A stretch of 64,000 bases of DNA, taken from assembly GCF_041956535.1 (NCBI RefSeq), contig NW_027192198.1, positions 566,714 to 630,713 on the forward strand, written 5' to 3'. Source of the stretch: Calcarisporiella thermophila CBS 279.70. Lineage: Eukaryota > Calcarisporiellomycota. Shown piece by piece: positions 1-9,752 of this stretch. The notes beneath the pieces are model-generated. The model was not told the origin of the DNA, searched no databases, and worked only from the letters and a program-made list of their open reading frames with translations. The position numbers and the translations under genes are program-made. Within the stretch, counting starts at the first letter, position 1. Each line of letters opens with the position of its first letter.

Positions 1-2
1 AG

Positions 3-836
3 ACCGAAGGTATAGAAGGCATGGAAAATACCCATCCTCATAAACGGAATCGTAAGCACTCGAGAAGCGACGAAGACTCGGACGAGACGGATGGGCTCGA
101 TTCGATATCACCCATTGTTTCCGCTAGATCTTTCTCCCCGTCACAGAACTGCGATCCGGTCGAACCTTTCCGACCTGAGCGCTTATCCACCCCTCCTCTA
201 CCCCATAAACTTCATCCGCAATCGCCTATTTCATCCCATTATCCCAGTTTATCCCCCACTTTACGACCGCTACCATTCCCTACCGTTTCAGAGCGACCTT
301 ATTTACTCCCCCCAATTTTACCATCTTCTCACGAGCGCAGATACTTTTCCCGGAATGCTTCGGACACTAGCTTGCCTTTACCTTGGACGCCGTATCCCCC
401 ACTGCATTCTATGCATACTCCATTGGCCAATCTCCCACGCACTCCATTTCCTCGTACCCCTTCTCTCTCGACACAAACCAATCCAACCACTCGAGAAAAT
501 CTCCACCCCTCTTCCGAATATCAACTGATGAGCCCTGCTCGGCAGCTACCGAATTTTTTCCCTTCATCCTCCTCCCTATTTCCCTCATCATTGGACAGTA
601 GTACTGAGTACCGACTCTCCTCTGCATTGAACCCCTCCATGTCCCAACCCGGTAGGTTCAATCTCCCGCCACTCAGACCCCAACTATTGCACCAGAACTC
701 GACTAGGAGAGTTCCAGAATCTACGCCATGGGTGGGAATGGACCAACACACAAAATCCCAGTTCTCAGACATTTCGCAAAATCAATCCACAGCTGAAGCT
801 GAGTCTCTAAAACTGCCTCCGCTTAAACCTCCTTAA
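3..836 (+). CDS. 3' part of a Ser/Pro-rich protein, truncated by the window edge
   Basis: The reading frame is open from the first bases of the window to a TAA, and there is a Met at base 21. Codons before that Met are also open, so this is more likely the last exon of a longer gene than a complete one. The visible ~277 residues begin with a basic/acidic patch (KRNRKHSRSDEDSDETDG). They then become rich in Ser, Pro, Leu and Tyr, with no recognisable fold. A short element recurs near the end (NLPPLRP, then KLPPLKPP at the C-terminus). Such disordered tails are common in fungal transcription factors and signalling scaffolds, but nothing here fixes a function. A complete protein starting at base 21 cannot be excluded. 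Confidence 0.55.
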   Translation, partial: TEGIEGMENTHPHKRNRKHSRSDEDSDETDGLDSISPIVSARSFSPSQNCDPVEPFRPERLSTPPLPHKLHPQSPISSHYPSLSPTLRPLPFPTVSERPYLLPPILPSSHERRYFSRNASDTSLPLPWTPYPPLHSMHTPLANLPRTPFPRTPSLSTQTNPTTRENLHPSSEYQLMSPARQLPNFFPSSSSLFPSSLDSSTEYRLSSALNPSMSQPGRFNLPPLRPQLLHQNSTRRVPESTPWVGMDQHTKSQFSDISQNQSTAEAESLKLPPLKPP

Positions 837-1309
837 ACAACATCCCAACGCTTTTCTGGTTCTATTTTTTATTCTTTTATATCACTCATATAAATATCTT
901 TTTTTTTGACTTCATGGATATTCTTGTTCATATATCAACCCTTTTTATCCATTTTCCTGTAGATAAAGCTTCTACTGGAACATATTAATCACCTTTTTAT
1001 ACTTTTAGTTACTTACAGTTAGTTTAAATTCCAAATTAATTCCCCATTTTTTTTAAAAAAAAAAAAGTGAATTGCTTTTTTGGTATTTTATATAACCGCG
1101 TTTAAGTGTAAACTAGTTTTCTGCTTTTACTTTTTAGAGTCTAAAATTTATAAATCGATGCAGTGGATATCAAACGAATGCAACTCTATTTCATTTTTGG
1201 ATGATCCGAATCAGAAACAATTCTGATAAAATCACATCTTCACTTCGTAACGTTGCCAGACTTTTGCGATCATTATTCAAACTTATAACATTAGTTTGTT
1301 TTTAAAATA
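837..1309. other. intergenic, 3' flank and CPSF30 promoter
   Basis: AT-rich spacer with a T-run next to an A-run near 1048-1067. No coding exon or RNA gene seen. Confidence 0.6.
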
Positions 1310-2251
1310 ATGCCAGCATCCTCACTACTCCTAGAAAATCATGCCACCGTCCTCACATTTGATTTTGAAGAATTCATCAAAACCGAGCTTGGACTCGATC
1401 TAAACAAAGAATTTAACCGATCTGGTACATTATAAGATCTAATCTTTTCTCTGATTTTCTTTTTTTCCCCCGTACTAATAGTTCCTTAAAAATGCAGAGG
1501 AAGTATGTCGGTTCTATATTAAGGGGCAGTGTCAACGCGGCTCGGCCTGTCCTAATCGCCATGGTCTCCCCCGAGAGAAAGCAGTGGTTTGTAAGCACTG
1601 GCTCCGTGGTCTATGTAAAAAAGGCGAGCAGTGCGAATTCTTGCACGAATATAATTTACGCAAGATGCCCGAATGTTGGTTTTATTCAAAGTATGGAGAG
1701 TGCTGCAATGGAGACGAATGCATGTATCAACACATTGATCCGGATAATAAGGCAAAGGAATGTCCTTGGTATGCAAGAGGATTCTGCAAACATGGTAATG
1801 TTTTTCTTCAGAGATGATTTTCATCACTTGCTAATATGTTTATTGATATGAGTAGGGCCACACTGTCGTAATAAGCATATTAGGGCGATAGCTTGCCAGA
1901 ATTATTTAACTGGATTTTGTCCCCTTGGGCCTGAGTGTCCCAATGGTCATCCAAAGTATGAGCTACCAAAGTTGGAGAATGAGGTAACCAGCTCATCCAA
2001 CGAAAACGCGGCTTATTCAATACCTGAAATGCACAATGGACCCATAGAATCGGTATGTTTCTATTATTTGTGCCGTATGAATGGGGTGCTAATTTTTTTC
2101 CTCTTAATAGCCGCGCAACCCATCTCAACATCATCAGCAACAGCCGAGGCAGTACCGTAACATAGAAGACGTTACATGTTTCAAGTGTGGACAAAAGGGC
2201 CATTATGCTAACAAGTGTCCAAATCAGCGCGTACATGGGATAAGAAACTGA
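1310..2251 (+). CDS. YTH1: CPSF30/Yth1, CCCH zinc-finger subunit of the mRNA 3'-end cleavage and polyadenylation factor
   Basis: Nuclear RNA-binding subunit that recognises the polyadenylation signal within CPF/CPSF. Four exons are joined by introns at about 1425-1497, 1795-1855 and 2053-2110, giving 249 residues. After a ~38-residue N-terminus come five CCCH fingers. Finger 2 contains the family hallmark VCKHWLRGLCKKGEQCEFLH, and fingers 3-5 follow with MPECWFYSKYGECCNG, CPWYARGFCKHGPHC and CQNYLTGFCPLGPECPNGH. A polar Gln/His linker leads to a C-terminal CCHC zinc knuckle (CFKCGQKGHYANKC), as in animal CPSF4; yeast Yth1, as I recall it, has only the five fingers. The first intron has a weak donor (GTACAT). 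Family assignment is very secure; the exon 1 start is the only ATG in frame. Confidence 0.93.
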
Positions 2252-3099
2252 TAAATTGTAAATAAGAATAGCATATATAAAGAATAGTCTTGATCATGTA
2301 TTTCTCATTATGTATGGTCCAGAATCTATGAAAAGTACCGCAGTAATTTAAATAGAAATTTTTGAATATAAAGCGATAACAAACTTTTGAAAGTTATTAT
2401 CAATTTAATCGCTACCATCCCCTACATTTTTTCACCATGAAGAATATTAAACATGGGCACATGCTTGCTTGAAGTATGCAAAACATTGCTGCAGCCTTTG
2501 AACTGGAAAGCATCGCAAATCTCATTGCAATAATGGCCAAATTTGTTTTTGATTTGTCTTCCTGAATTTATCTTTGATTCTCAACTATAATGCCATAGCA
2601 GTATTCAAATTCCAGTTTATATTAATTGCGAAATCATTTGAAAAATTAAAATTTTCATGTCAAGGCAAGAATATCCTTTTTTCGTCAATTAGGTCATTAA
2701 GGAAAGTGGATACCACAGTATATATAGCGATAATAATTAGAGCTGTCGTTATACTATTTAACTTTGGTCCATTTGGAAAGATATATACTGTAGCTGTTAA
2801 AAAAAAGAAACCAGATGATTCTTAGGATAAAAATAGATCAAATGCAACCGTTTTTAACATTTTCAACATTTAAATTGCAATATGCATATATGTGATATTC
2901 TAGTTCTACGGTTCTTCCAAATGTTTCAGGGATGCAGTAAGTAACATAAATGTAGACATTCAGTTGATACCATAAGTAAAAAGTAAGACATTAATAATTG
3001 TAATTTTTAACTTGAAACAATTGATCTTTTGCTATTCGGTTTGTCATTGAGAGCTAATAGATATCTATACTTTTTTATTATTTTCATGAATAAAAAGGA
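2252..3099. other. intergenic, AT-rich
   Basis: 3' flank of CPSF30. It contains a small imperfect hairpin (about 2374-2401) and a frame at 2700-2825 that ends in a Lys-rich tail. I could not support that frame as a gene. Confidence 0.5.
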
Positions 3100-3270
3100 A
3101 TGGCTCGCAGTCTTCGCCAGATCATCCTTCCTCCTTTACAATTTTTGTTTGCTCACTTTTGCAGCAATAATTATGTCATGGGATTTCGCACTAAGAATGC
3201 CTTCAAAGTTTGGAGTGAAAATAATATAGCTGGTTTGTTTAATCATAAATTCGACACGAAAACTTTATAA
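3100..3270 (+). CDS. possible 56-residue small protein
   Basis: An ATG-to-TAA frame encodes 56 residues, starting MARSLRQIILPPLQFLFAHF and continuing through a basic/aromatic stretch (FRTKNAFKVW). Codon choice (several CGC, GCT, CTT) resembles the clathrin gene more than the surrounding AT-rich DNA. The N-terminus is basic and amphipathic, with a short hydrophobic patch, as in small mitochondrial inner-membrane subunits. I do not recognise the family. A TTTGCAG inside the frame could instead be a splice acceptor, so this may be part of a spliced gene or chance. Confidence 0.25.
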   Translation: MARSLRQIILPPLQFLFAHFCSNNYVMGFRTKNAFKVWSENNIAGLFNHKFDTKTL

Positions 3271-3601
3271 CTCAGACAAATAATTTAGTTGAGTATTCAT
3301 GCCCCCACAAGTAATTCCAAAAAATAATACCGGAATATATAGATTTTGCCTATTATTCAATTACAAACCAGTTCATGGTGAATAATTGGATTTTATTTTT
3401 TATTTTTTATTTTACACGAGGTACTAGATAATCTGTTGTGTCCAAATTGGATAATGAAATTCTTGATATATTTGCCACCATTTTATGATTGGATATATTA
3501 GTGCCTCAAACACATAGTGTTTACTACAATTGTGGGGATGTTCTCGCCACATTTTATACATTTGCTGTCCGGGCGACTTATTTTTTTCAATTTCGCCAAC
3601 A

Positions 3602-4159
3602 ATGAAAATTCATCTGCTCCATCTTTTTCTGACAATTACGATGGTTCTTGTGGCAAATGCTCTCTATGAAAAGGATCCTAAAGAAAAGCGGCAAGAGATA
3701 CAGCCAGCTGTTTCTATCACCTTGACTATCACTATCACATCCACTCAAAGTGAATCACCTGAAGCTACAACCGTAGAGCGCGCTACCAGCACTAGCACCG
3801 TTACAGTCAAACCTCGCACCAGTAGTATTATTACAGTATATCTTTCGTCCCCGACACGCATCTCTACCACCATACCATCGAGTACAATTCTTGCTCAGCC
3901 AACGCAATCTGAGGTAGAAGACGCTGGAAATTCGCAATCGATAATAATCGCTTTGTCAATCGTAGGTGGGGTTATTATCCTGGGAACGGGTGCGTACATT
4001 CTGGCGCGTAGTTTGCGGAATAAAAAGAGACAATGTGGATGGGATGAAGAAGAAGCGACTACGAGTAGTAAGTTTGTTAAGCCAAGTGGACAAGACGGGG
4101 CTGATGTCGGAGATGCTCTTATTCAGCATAATCGATATAAGAATTGCATCCAATTCTAA
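3602..4159 (+). CDS. mucin-like single-pass membrane protein
   Basis: 185 residues from the Met that begins a clear signal peptide (MKIHLLHLFLTITMVLVANA). The frame is open further upstream, but those residues are not signal-like. Then follow a dibasic KEKRQ site, a Ser/Thr-rich extracellular stalk of ~90 residues suited to O-mannosylation, one transmembrane helix (about residues 119-143, Gly-rich: IIIALSIVGGVIILGTGAYILA), an immediate stop-transfer RNKKR and a ~40-residue cytosolic tail. This architecture resembles fungal wall-stress sensors of the Mid2/Wsc type, but no Cys-rich WSC domain is present. Function is inferred from architecture only. A GTAAGT inside the tail codons (around 4069) could act as a splice donor and change the last ~30 residues. 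Confidence 0.6.
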   Translation: MKIHLLHLFLTITMVLVANALYEKDPKEKRQEIQPAVSITLTITITSTQSESPEATTVERATSTSTVTVKPRTSSIITVYLSSPTRISTTIPSSTILAQPTQSEVEDAGNSQSIIIALSIVGGVIILGTGAYILARSLRNKKRQCGWDEEEATTSSKFVKPSGQDGADVGDALIQHNRYKNCIQF

Positions 4160-4906
4160 CATAAACGGCAACGAATCACCCTGTCCGCTGTGAGGTATTC
4201 AACTCCATCAAACACGAGCATGCTCATCAACCTGCAAATATGGCATATATTTCGATATCAATACCCTCCAATATATATTAGGCACAATATTTATATTTTT
4301 ATTATATTATTTCATGTTGTAATTTAATGAAATTTTACTTAATAATACATCAGATATTGAATTACCTCGGCCGCATTCTATTAGGAGAATATAGAATGCT
4401 ATTATAGAATGGCCGAAGATTTTTATTAAATAAACCGTTTTCGATTTTTGAAAATACTCAAAAAACTCATTTTAGCTTCACATTTCATCAATAAAATAGC
4501 ATTCTATTCTGCACCCGTCCAATAGGACTCTATAATCGGAGATTCTGATTAGTCTCTTAATCTTATGAGATACCTTTTTACTCTAAGCTGGTTGTTTGCT
4601 GCAGAGCTATTAAAATGTTAATAATGAAATGATATGTCAAAAATTGATTATCCGTTTTAAGCTAACGGCAAGATTTTATGGCTCTTTATTTTACATTTAG
4701 ATACTTTAGAGAGGAATAACAAGGGGGTAAGAGGGGGAGAGAGGAAATTCATTATAGTTACAATATAAAAAACAAACAACGCGATAATTTACACGCACAC
4801 CTTTCAATCCATCCTCCGAGACTATTTGTGAAATATTAGAAATAGCTCGTCATCGCCTGGTAAACCCAGGTTCGAAAACCAAGTGGGAATAGCGCAAAAG
4901 AGAAGA
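4160..4906. other. intergenic between convergent genes, with inverted repeats
   Basis: AT-rich, with a purine-rich patch near 4723-4745. The only structure is the inverted-repeat cluster listed separately. Confidence 0.5.
4366..4506. repeat. inverted-repeat cluster, possible decayed MITE
   Basis: The 12-mer ATAGAATGCTAT (4391-4402) has a perfect inverted copy at 4495-4506. A second imperfect pair (CGGCCGCATTCTAT / ATAGAATGGCCG) brackets 4368-4415. All copies share the ATTCTAT core. No target-site duplication or coding potential was found. Confidence 0.35.
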
Positions 4907-5407
4907 TTAATCCGAAGACTGTGAAGGCGAGCATGATTTCAGACTAAAGTTCTCTATTTTCAACCCCTCATTTTCCTTGCTTAGCTCATTGACCCTACAT
5001 TGCAACTCTTTGATATAAAAACAGGCCTCTTGCAACACAACAGCTCGGTGGCACTTGTCTCCCTGACCCGCGGTGCTCGGAATGACCTTCACAAGTTCAC
5101 ACAAGAGCTGATTAATAAGATCGCGTCGCTTGCGCTCTAAACGGCTATGGGCTTCGCGGCGTTTTTTAATTCTCTCGAGTGCAACATGGCTATCGACATT
5201 TTTGCGGTTCAAGAGGGAAACCCCATTGACGGAGAGACTCTTACGTGTGCGCGACTGGCCCGGGAGATTATCCGGGGAATAACAGCGCATTATGTCGTCG
5301 ATGGGGTGAAACTGCATGGAAACAGTATTCTCGTGAAATGAGGGCGATCCCTCGGTGGCCAGAGTCGTCGCGGGTGATCCAAAGAACGGGTTGGCCCAAC
5401 TCTCCAT
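4907..5407 (-). CDS. basic helix-loop-helix leucine-zipper transcription factor (USF/MAX-like)
   Basis: 166 residues in a single exon. The bHLH spans about residues 82-140: basic region KKRREAHSRLERKRRD, helix 1 LINQLLCELVKVIP, a short loop, and helix 2 HRAVVLQEACFYIKELQ. A short heptad-Leu coiled coil follows (LCR..LSKENEGLKIENFSL-type spacing). The basic region has the His-x3-Glu-x3-Arg triad that contacts CACGTG in Myc/MAX/USF/Pho4-class factors. Helix 2 is closest to the USF type. The N-terminal ~75 residues are polar and probably disordered. The gene is short for the class. A CACGTG decamer lies about 125 nt upstream, so autoregulation is possible. The exact orthologue (Pho4, Cbf1 or USF) cannot be decided by eye. 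Confidence 0.85.
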   Translation of the reverse strand: MESWANPFFGSPATTLATEGSPSFHENTVSMQFHPIDDIMRCYSPDNLPGQSRTRKSLSVNGVSLLNRKNVDSHVALERIKKRREAHSRLERKRRDLINQLLCELVKVIPSTAGQGDKCHRAVVLQEACFYIKELQCRVNELSKENEGLKIENFSLKSCSPSQSSD

Positions 5408-5724
5408 CTTAACTGAGCAATGCGAATGTCTTTGTATTATCGGCGAGCAGTACTAGTTTATGAGAAGCGAGAGAAGGGGACGAAAGCAGAAAGCCATATT
5501 TATATATTCCGCGAAATGAGCCAATACGCTGCACGTGAGCCTTGTTGTGCGGCACGCCAAGAATATTGAAAGCAAATCCTTCCATATAAGCGATTGTTCA
5601 ATCACATATGGGCTCGCACAAATTTTAAAAAGCAAACCAGGGCAAAATCAGGTGGGTGGACTAACCCATTAAGGTTAACATATTTATTTCTCTACTCTTG
5701 GCAAAACTATTTAAAAAAAATAAT
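5408..5724. other. bHLH promoter region
   Basis: 317 nt between the bHLH start and the chitinase stop, both on the minus strand. It contains the E-box decamer at 5531-5540 and a TATA-like TTATATAT run near 5500. Confidence 0.5.
5531..5540. promoter_or_regulatory. E-box decamer GCACGTGAGC upstream of the bHLH gene
   Basis: Palindromic CACGTG core about 125 nt upstream of the bHLH start codon. The same ten bases occur upstream of the chitinase and the ATG14-like gene. Binding by the encoded bHLH protein is inferred from its basic region. Confidence 0.45.
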
Positions 5725-7916
5725 TTATATGACCGGATTATAATAGCCATCACTGATAGTATTGTCATTCTCGTAGGATGCCGCAAAGAGGTTGCTATAA
5801 TCGACAAACGCGTCGTGTCTTTGGATGCGCGGCTGGTCGGAAGCGAGGGCGGTGAGTGCGTTGAATGGCTTGCCTTTCGTTTCAAACAGTCTCAAGTCAG
5901 CTCCAGCAGCAAGGCGTTTTCCTTTGGAATAAAGCAGCAAGCAAATCAGATTACGGCTAAATATTGTATGTATCATGAACCTAAGAGATACTTACCACTA
6001 CATCCAAATGCTTTCCACTGCCCGTTAATGCACTGATTAGCTTGTACTGCGTTTCCAGCGCAGCTTGTGTATATAATCGCCCCATGAGCCCCTATAGGGA
6101 GTTGGCCTGCGGGGGCGCAGAGGTGTGTAGCTGCGTCAGAAATGTAGCGCACTAGTCCAGGCATCGCGAATCCGCCGGCCACTGGGCCTCCCTCGAGCGA
6201 ATCCTGATCCACCGACCATATCATAACCCCTAATCAACACAGGGAAAAAGTTTCTCCCTAAGATGGCTATTTAGATTTTAGTTTGATAAAACTATTTACC
6301 GTTCAACTGATACGCAGCAGCGAGCTGAATCTTGAGCAAGAGACTGCTCCATTCATCATAACCTATCCACTGGTTCTTGTCGTAGACAACGTAGTACGCA
6401 TGGCCCTGATAGGATTGTTGAGTTGAGAAGTTTTTAGAATCCCGTTTGTCCGACAAATCTTTAAAAATATATTACATTTTCCGTGTATTTCGGCATCGCC
6501 CCTTTGCGCACGATTTCCGCGATATCGGCATACGAGATAATTCCTGGAGATTTAGAGCAGCGCCCGGGTTTCCCGGGCTTCGACCAAGTGGCCACCCCAG
6601 GCTCCGCGTTATTGGGGTTGTCCAGCGTGAATGAGCGCCCATACAGTGCAAGTCCTAAGATATTAGTGAGCATGGGGGAGAGGGTTTAATTTTGTTTCTT
6701 GGCAAACTCAGAAACCTGCGTACCGATATTGATTTTATGCCGAGGTACACCCTGAGCAATGTAATAATCGATGGCAGCCTTGGTACTCCAGACTCCGTTC
6801 TTCTCTCCGCGAACTTGGTCAAGTGGAGAGTTCAGGTTGACGGTGCCATGTTTATCCCACGCACCATAGTAATCTAATAGGATAATTAGTATTTATTATA
6901 GCGATAAACAAATGCATCCACTTACCATAAGCTATGCGTAAATGATGAGTTACAGATAAGGTCAAGATTTGTTAGCAGTTGCACTTGCATAAATTAAAAA
7001 AATCAGGATTTACTCATGACGTTGAAGTAGTCCACTGCAAAGAGGTATAGGATTAATTTAATTTTATGAAGGGAAAAACATTTATACTGGCAAAGAATAA
7101 TAACCATACCGTATCGTGAGACAGCACCTAGGTCATACCCGCCGAAATTATCGCCCCCACCAGGCGTGGCTGCAGCTATGATCAGGCGTGGGCCAGCAGC
7201 ACGAATCGCTTTAACCAGCTCGACGAAATTTTGGCGATCTTTCCCAGTTGGCTTTTTGACGAAGACAACATTAGTTATCGCAGAGAGATAAAAAAGAGAT
7301 TTTAGGCTATTACATATTCCCAATCCAGATCAACTCCATCGAATCCATGCTTATTCACGAACTCAACCACGGATGCAGCAAATACTCTCCTGTTCTTTTC
7401 GTTCGACGCTAATGCCGGAAATATCTTCGATGTCTTTGCATCTTGACTGAAAGACCTATATTTAGCGAAAAGTAAAGCAGGTCAAAGAATACGTTTTTTT
7501 TTTGGTTCAAAGCGCAAAGCCAAAGAGGGTGTTTACCAGCCTCCAATAGAAATCAAAGTCTTGGTGCGTCCCTTGGCCGAATTAAGCTCCTTCATCAGTC
7601 CCTCGTCTTCTTTCTCAAGCGTGCGAATTTTGAAAGTTGCAGGATCGATTCCAGCAAAGGCATAGTGCACATAATCTAAATGGGGAAAATCAATCTGGCT
7701 CGGACGCATATATTTACAGCTAGTGTATTTGGCCCTGCAAAAGAAGAGGTGAGCATGATGTTCGGGTGTTCACGAAAAAGAGGCTTACCAGTTTGCATAA
7801 TATCCGACTCTTTTTAAAGTTCCTGCTCCTCGTTTTGACACGTTAGCGTGTACATAAGTGAAATAAGCTGTGATGACGATAATAAGCAATAGAAAGCGGT
7901 GGAGTTTAAAAGACAT
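5725..7916 (-). CDS. GH18 chitinase, secreted
   Basis: Hydrolyses chitin with retention. The start Met opens a signal peptide ([23 protein letters not shown]) followed by SKRG, a Kex2-like site. About 12 exons join into one frame of roughly 450 residues. GH18 landmarks appear in order: [32 protein letters not shown], the catalytic DGVDLDWEY with the acid/base Glu intact, [24 protein letters not shown] and [11 protein letters not shown]. After the barrel, a Cys-bearing segment (LCAPAGQ...[12 protein letters not shown]) resembles a small chitin-binding module. A further ~65 residues without Cys end in SDGYYNPVI. The last exon was joined because frame and splice signals agree; without that splice the protein would stop just after the Cys module. 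An E-box decamer lies ~390 nt upstream. Confidence 0.9.
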
Positions 7917-8717
7917 TATACAGATAATGTACTGAGAAAATGATACAATATGGTAAAAAATATTGGTGACTATAGTAACATCAAAATATATAGATTAGAT
8001 ATTTATCTATGCTGAAATTGCACACGCTCTAGAAACTTCAAACGAAATAAAAAAGATCGAAAAGAGAAAATACAGAGAAATGGCTACGTTAGGTTCGCTT
8101 ATATATGTCGTGAAAAAATATCCGTCTCAAGGGGGAGCTATGTTGCTATCATTTTGTCATTGAAAAAATAAATCTTCCGATAGATAGAGGAAACAAACAG
8201 AGCATTTTTATTTTTCACAGTGTTGAAATATATTCACCGTTGATCCGGATATTATTTGATAAGTAAAATAGCCGTGCTATCTTTCCAGATTTTCAGTAGC
8301 ATGCACGTGAGCTATATCAAAAAAGCAATAGTCGATTTTATAAACGTATATGATTCTGAATTTCCTAGTATGGTTCTTATTTCAAAGGAACACTGATGAG
8401 ACACGACTGGCAAAAATTCAACTGCTAATATCATTGATTATTCTCAATTCATAATCGCACCAAATGCATACGAACACAAATCTTGGGAAACCCATGTGGT
8501 CACATAATGTTGAACAGGTGGGGGAGGGGATCTTTAAAATCTAATCTCGTTTTTTTCTCGAGAGCAAATTTTCATTCAATCTTGATATTTTCCTTATAGA
8601 AAACAATAAATGAAACGTGGTTTAATGAGAGTTCTCTTCCGCAACCAACACAATGGACTCTCAAAACTGACTCAGAAAGACATATTATAAATCTAGGTAA
8701 TATTCCATGTGGAATAA
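7917..8717. other. intergenic, chitinase promoter
   Basis: AT-rich region upstream of the chitinase and of the small gene on the other strand. It holds one CACGTG decamer. No exon supported. Confidence 0.5.
8303..8312. promoter_or_regulatory. E-box decamer GCACGTGAGC upstream of the chitinase
   Basis: Identical over ten bases to the site upstream of the bHLH gene, about 390 nt from the chitinase ATG. Confidence 0.4.
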
Positions 8718-9132
8718 ATGCAATTTCAATACAACTATATGGCTATAGCACCATTAGAAAAAAAACTACAAGCACTACGTGAACCAGGGAGACAGTTTGA
8801 ATATAGAGCTGGATGGATGGCAAGAGAAGGTGCAATACCATTTCAAAGGGTTTTGAGATTTTATAGTAAATTATTAATGCCGTTTTATAGTTTATCATGC
8901 ACCCATAGATGAGGATAATGAAAGTCAATCTTCTATAGTGGAGGGAGCAAAAGTAGACGAAGAAAATGAGGGGCTTTGGTTATTATGGCGAGAACAACGC
9001 GGAATTGCGGATAATTGCTCGGATGACTATGACTCTTTTGACGAGCTACATAATGCAGTGAAAAAGACAGAAAATATGTACACACGAAGCTGGAGAGACT
9101 GGCTTTGTTGTTACGGGTATGAAGAGAGTTAA
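8718..9132 (+). CDS. small protein of unknown function
   Basis: Two exons (8718-8865 and 8909-9132) join across a 43-nt intron with GTAAAT...CATAG ends into a 123-residue frame. The start ATG follows an in-frame TAA. The product is soluble and charged. The first half is moderately basic (KKLQALREPGRQFEYRAGWM), and the second is acidic and Trp-rich (EGLWLLWREQRG, RSWRDWLCCYGYEES). No family was recognised. Sustained frame, normal amino-acid mix and a plausible intron support a real gene. Further 5' exons are possible, and a 25-nt splice alternative using TTATAG exists in the same frame. Confidence 0.45.
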
Positions 9133-9752
9133 CTATTATAAAATCTACATATAAAATGTTTGCTCCATCATACCTTTTTGAACTATAGTTTAGAATGTAA
9201 ACCATGGATATCTATGTTATTTCATGCCTTTTCAATGAATTTTTTGATATTTATCGTTTTGGATAGGAACTTTAAATAGACATCACTATATACTGTAGAA
9301 TAGGTAGTGGTCGGTCGAGTATGGAACTTCTCTTGAGAATACCGAATTAATCCAGTGGAAATTTGCCAAGTCCTGGATATAAAATACGATGGGATTCTAC
9401 TCATGATGGTTCTATGAAAATGATATTTTCAACATGGTAGGTATAATTCCGTAACTTTCTGATTTAATCACCTTTGTCGATACCGAATCCCATTCTTTTA
9501 CAATCTTTCCGGATTTTATGATGAATTGCTATAGTATGTAGCCAATCAATATCCTTAACTCACATATTCACGTCACGTAAGAATTTCTGTTCCGCAGTAA
9601 CCGGGGCTTATCTTTTTTAGCTTTTTCTTTTCTCGCGAGGGTTGTCTTCAGAGCTCATCCAAAAAAAATTATAGTATATTCTTCAATTCTTATTTTTTAG
9701 CTGTTTTGAATATCCCACCAATTCATAAAAGAAGCATTAGCCCATCTTACGC
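9133..9752. other. intergenic, clathrin promoter
   Basis: AT-rich with short A- and T-runs; nothing else recognised. Confidence 0.5.

Noticed and set aside
2574-2825. 83-codon frame with a hydrophobic segment and KKKKPDDS end
   Set aside because: Codon use follows the AT-rich background, no family match and no convincing splice partner; left unannotated.
4855-4890. GGTTCGAAAACC resembling a tRNA T-arm
   Set aside because: Isolated mini-hairpin; the rest of a tRNA cloverleaf is absent on both strands.
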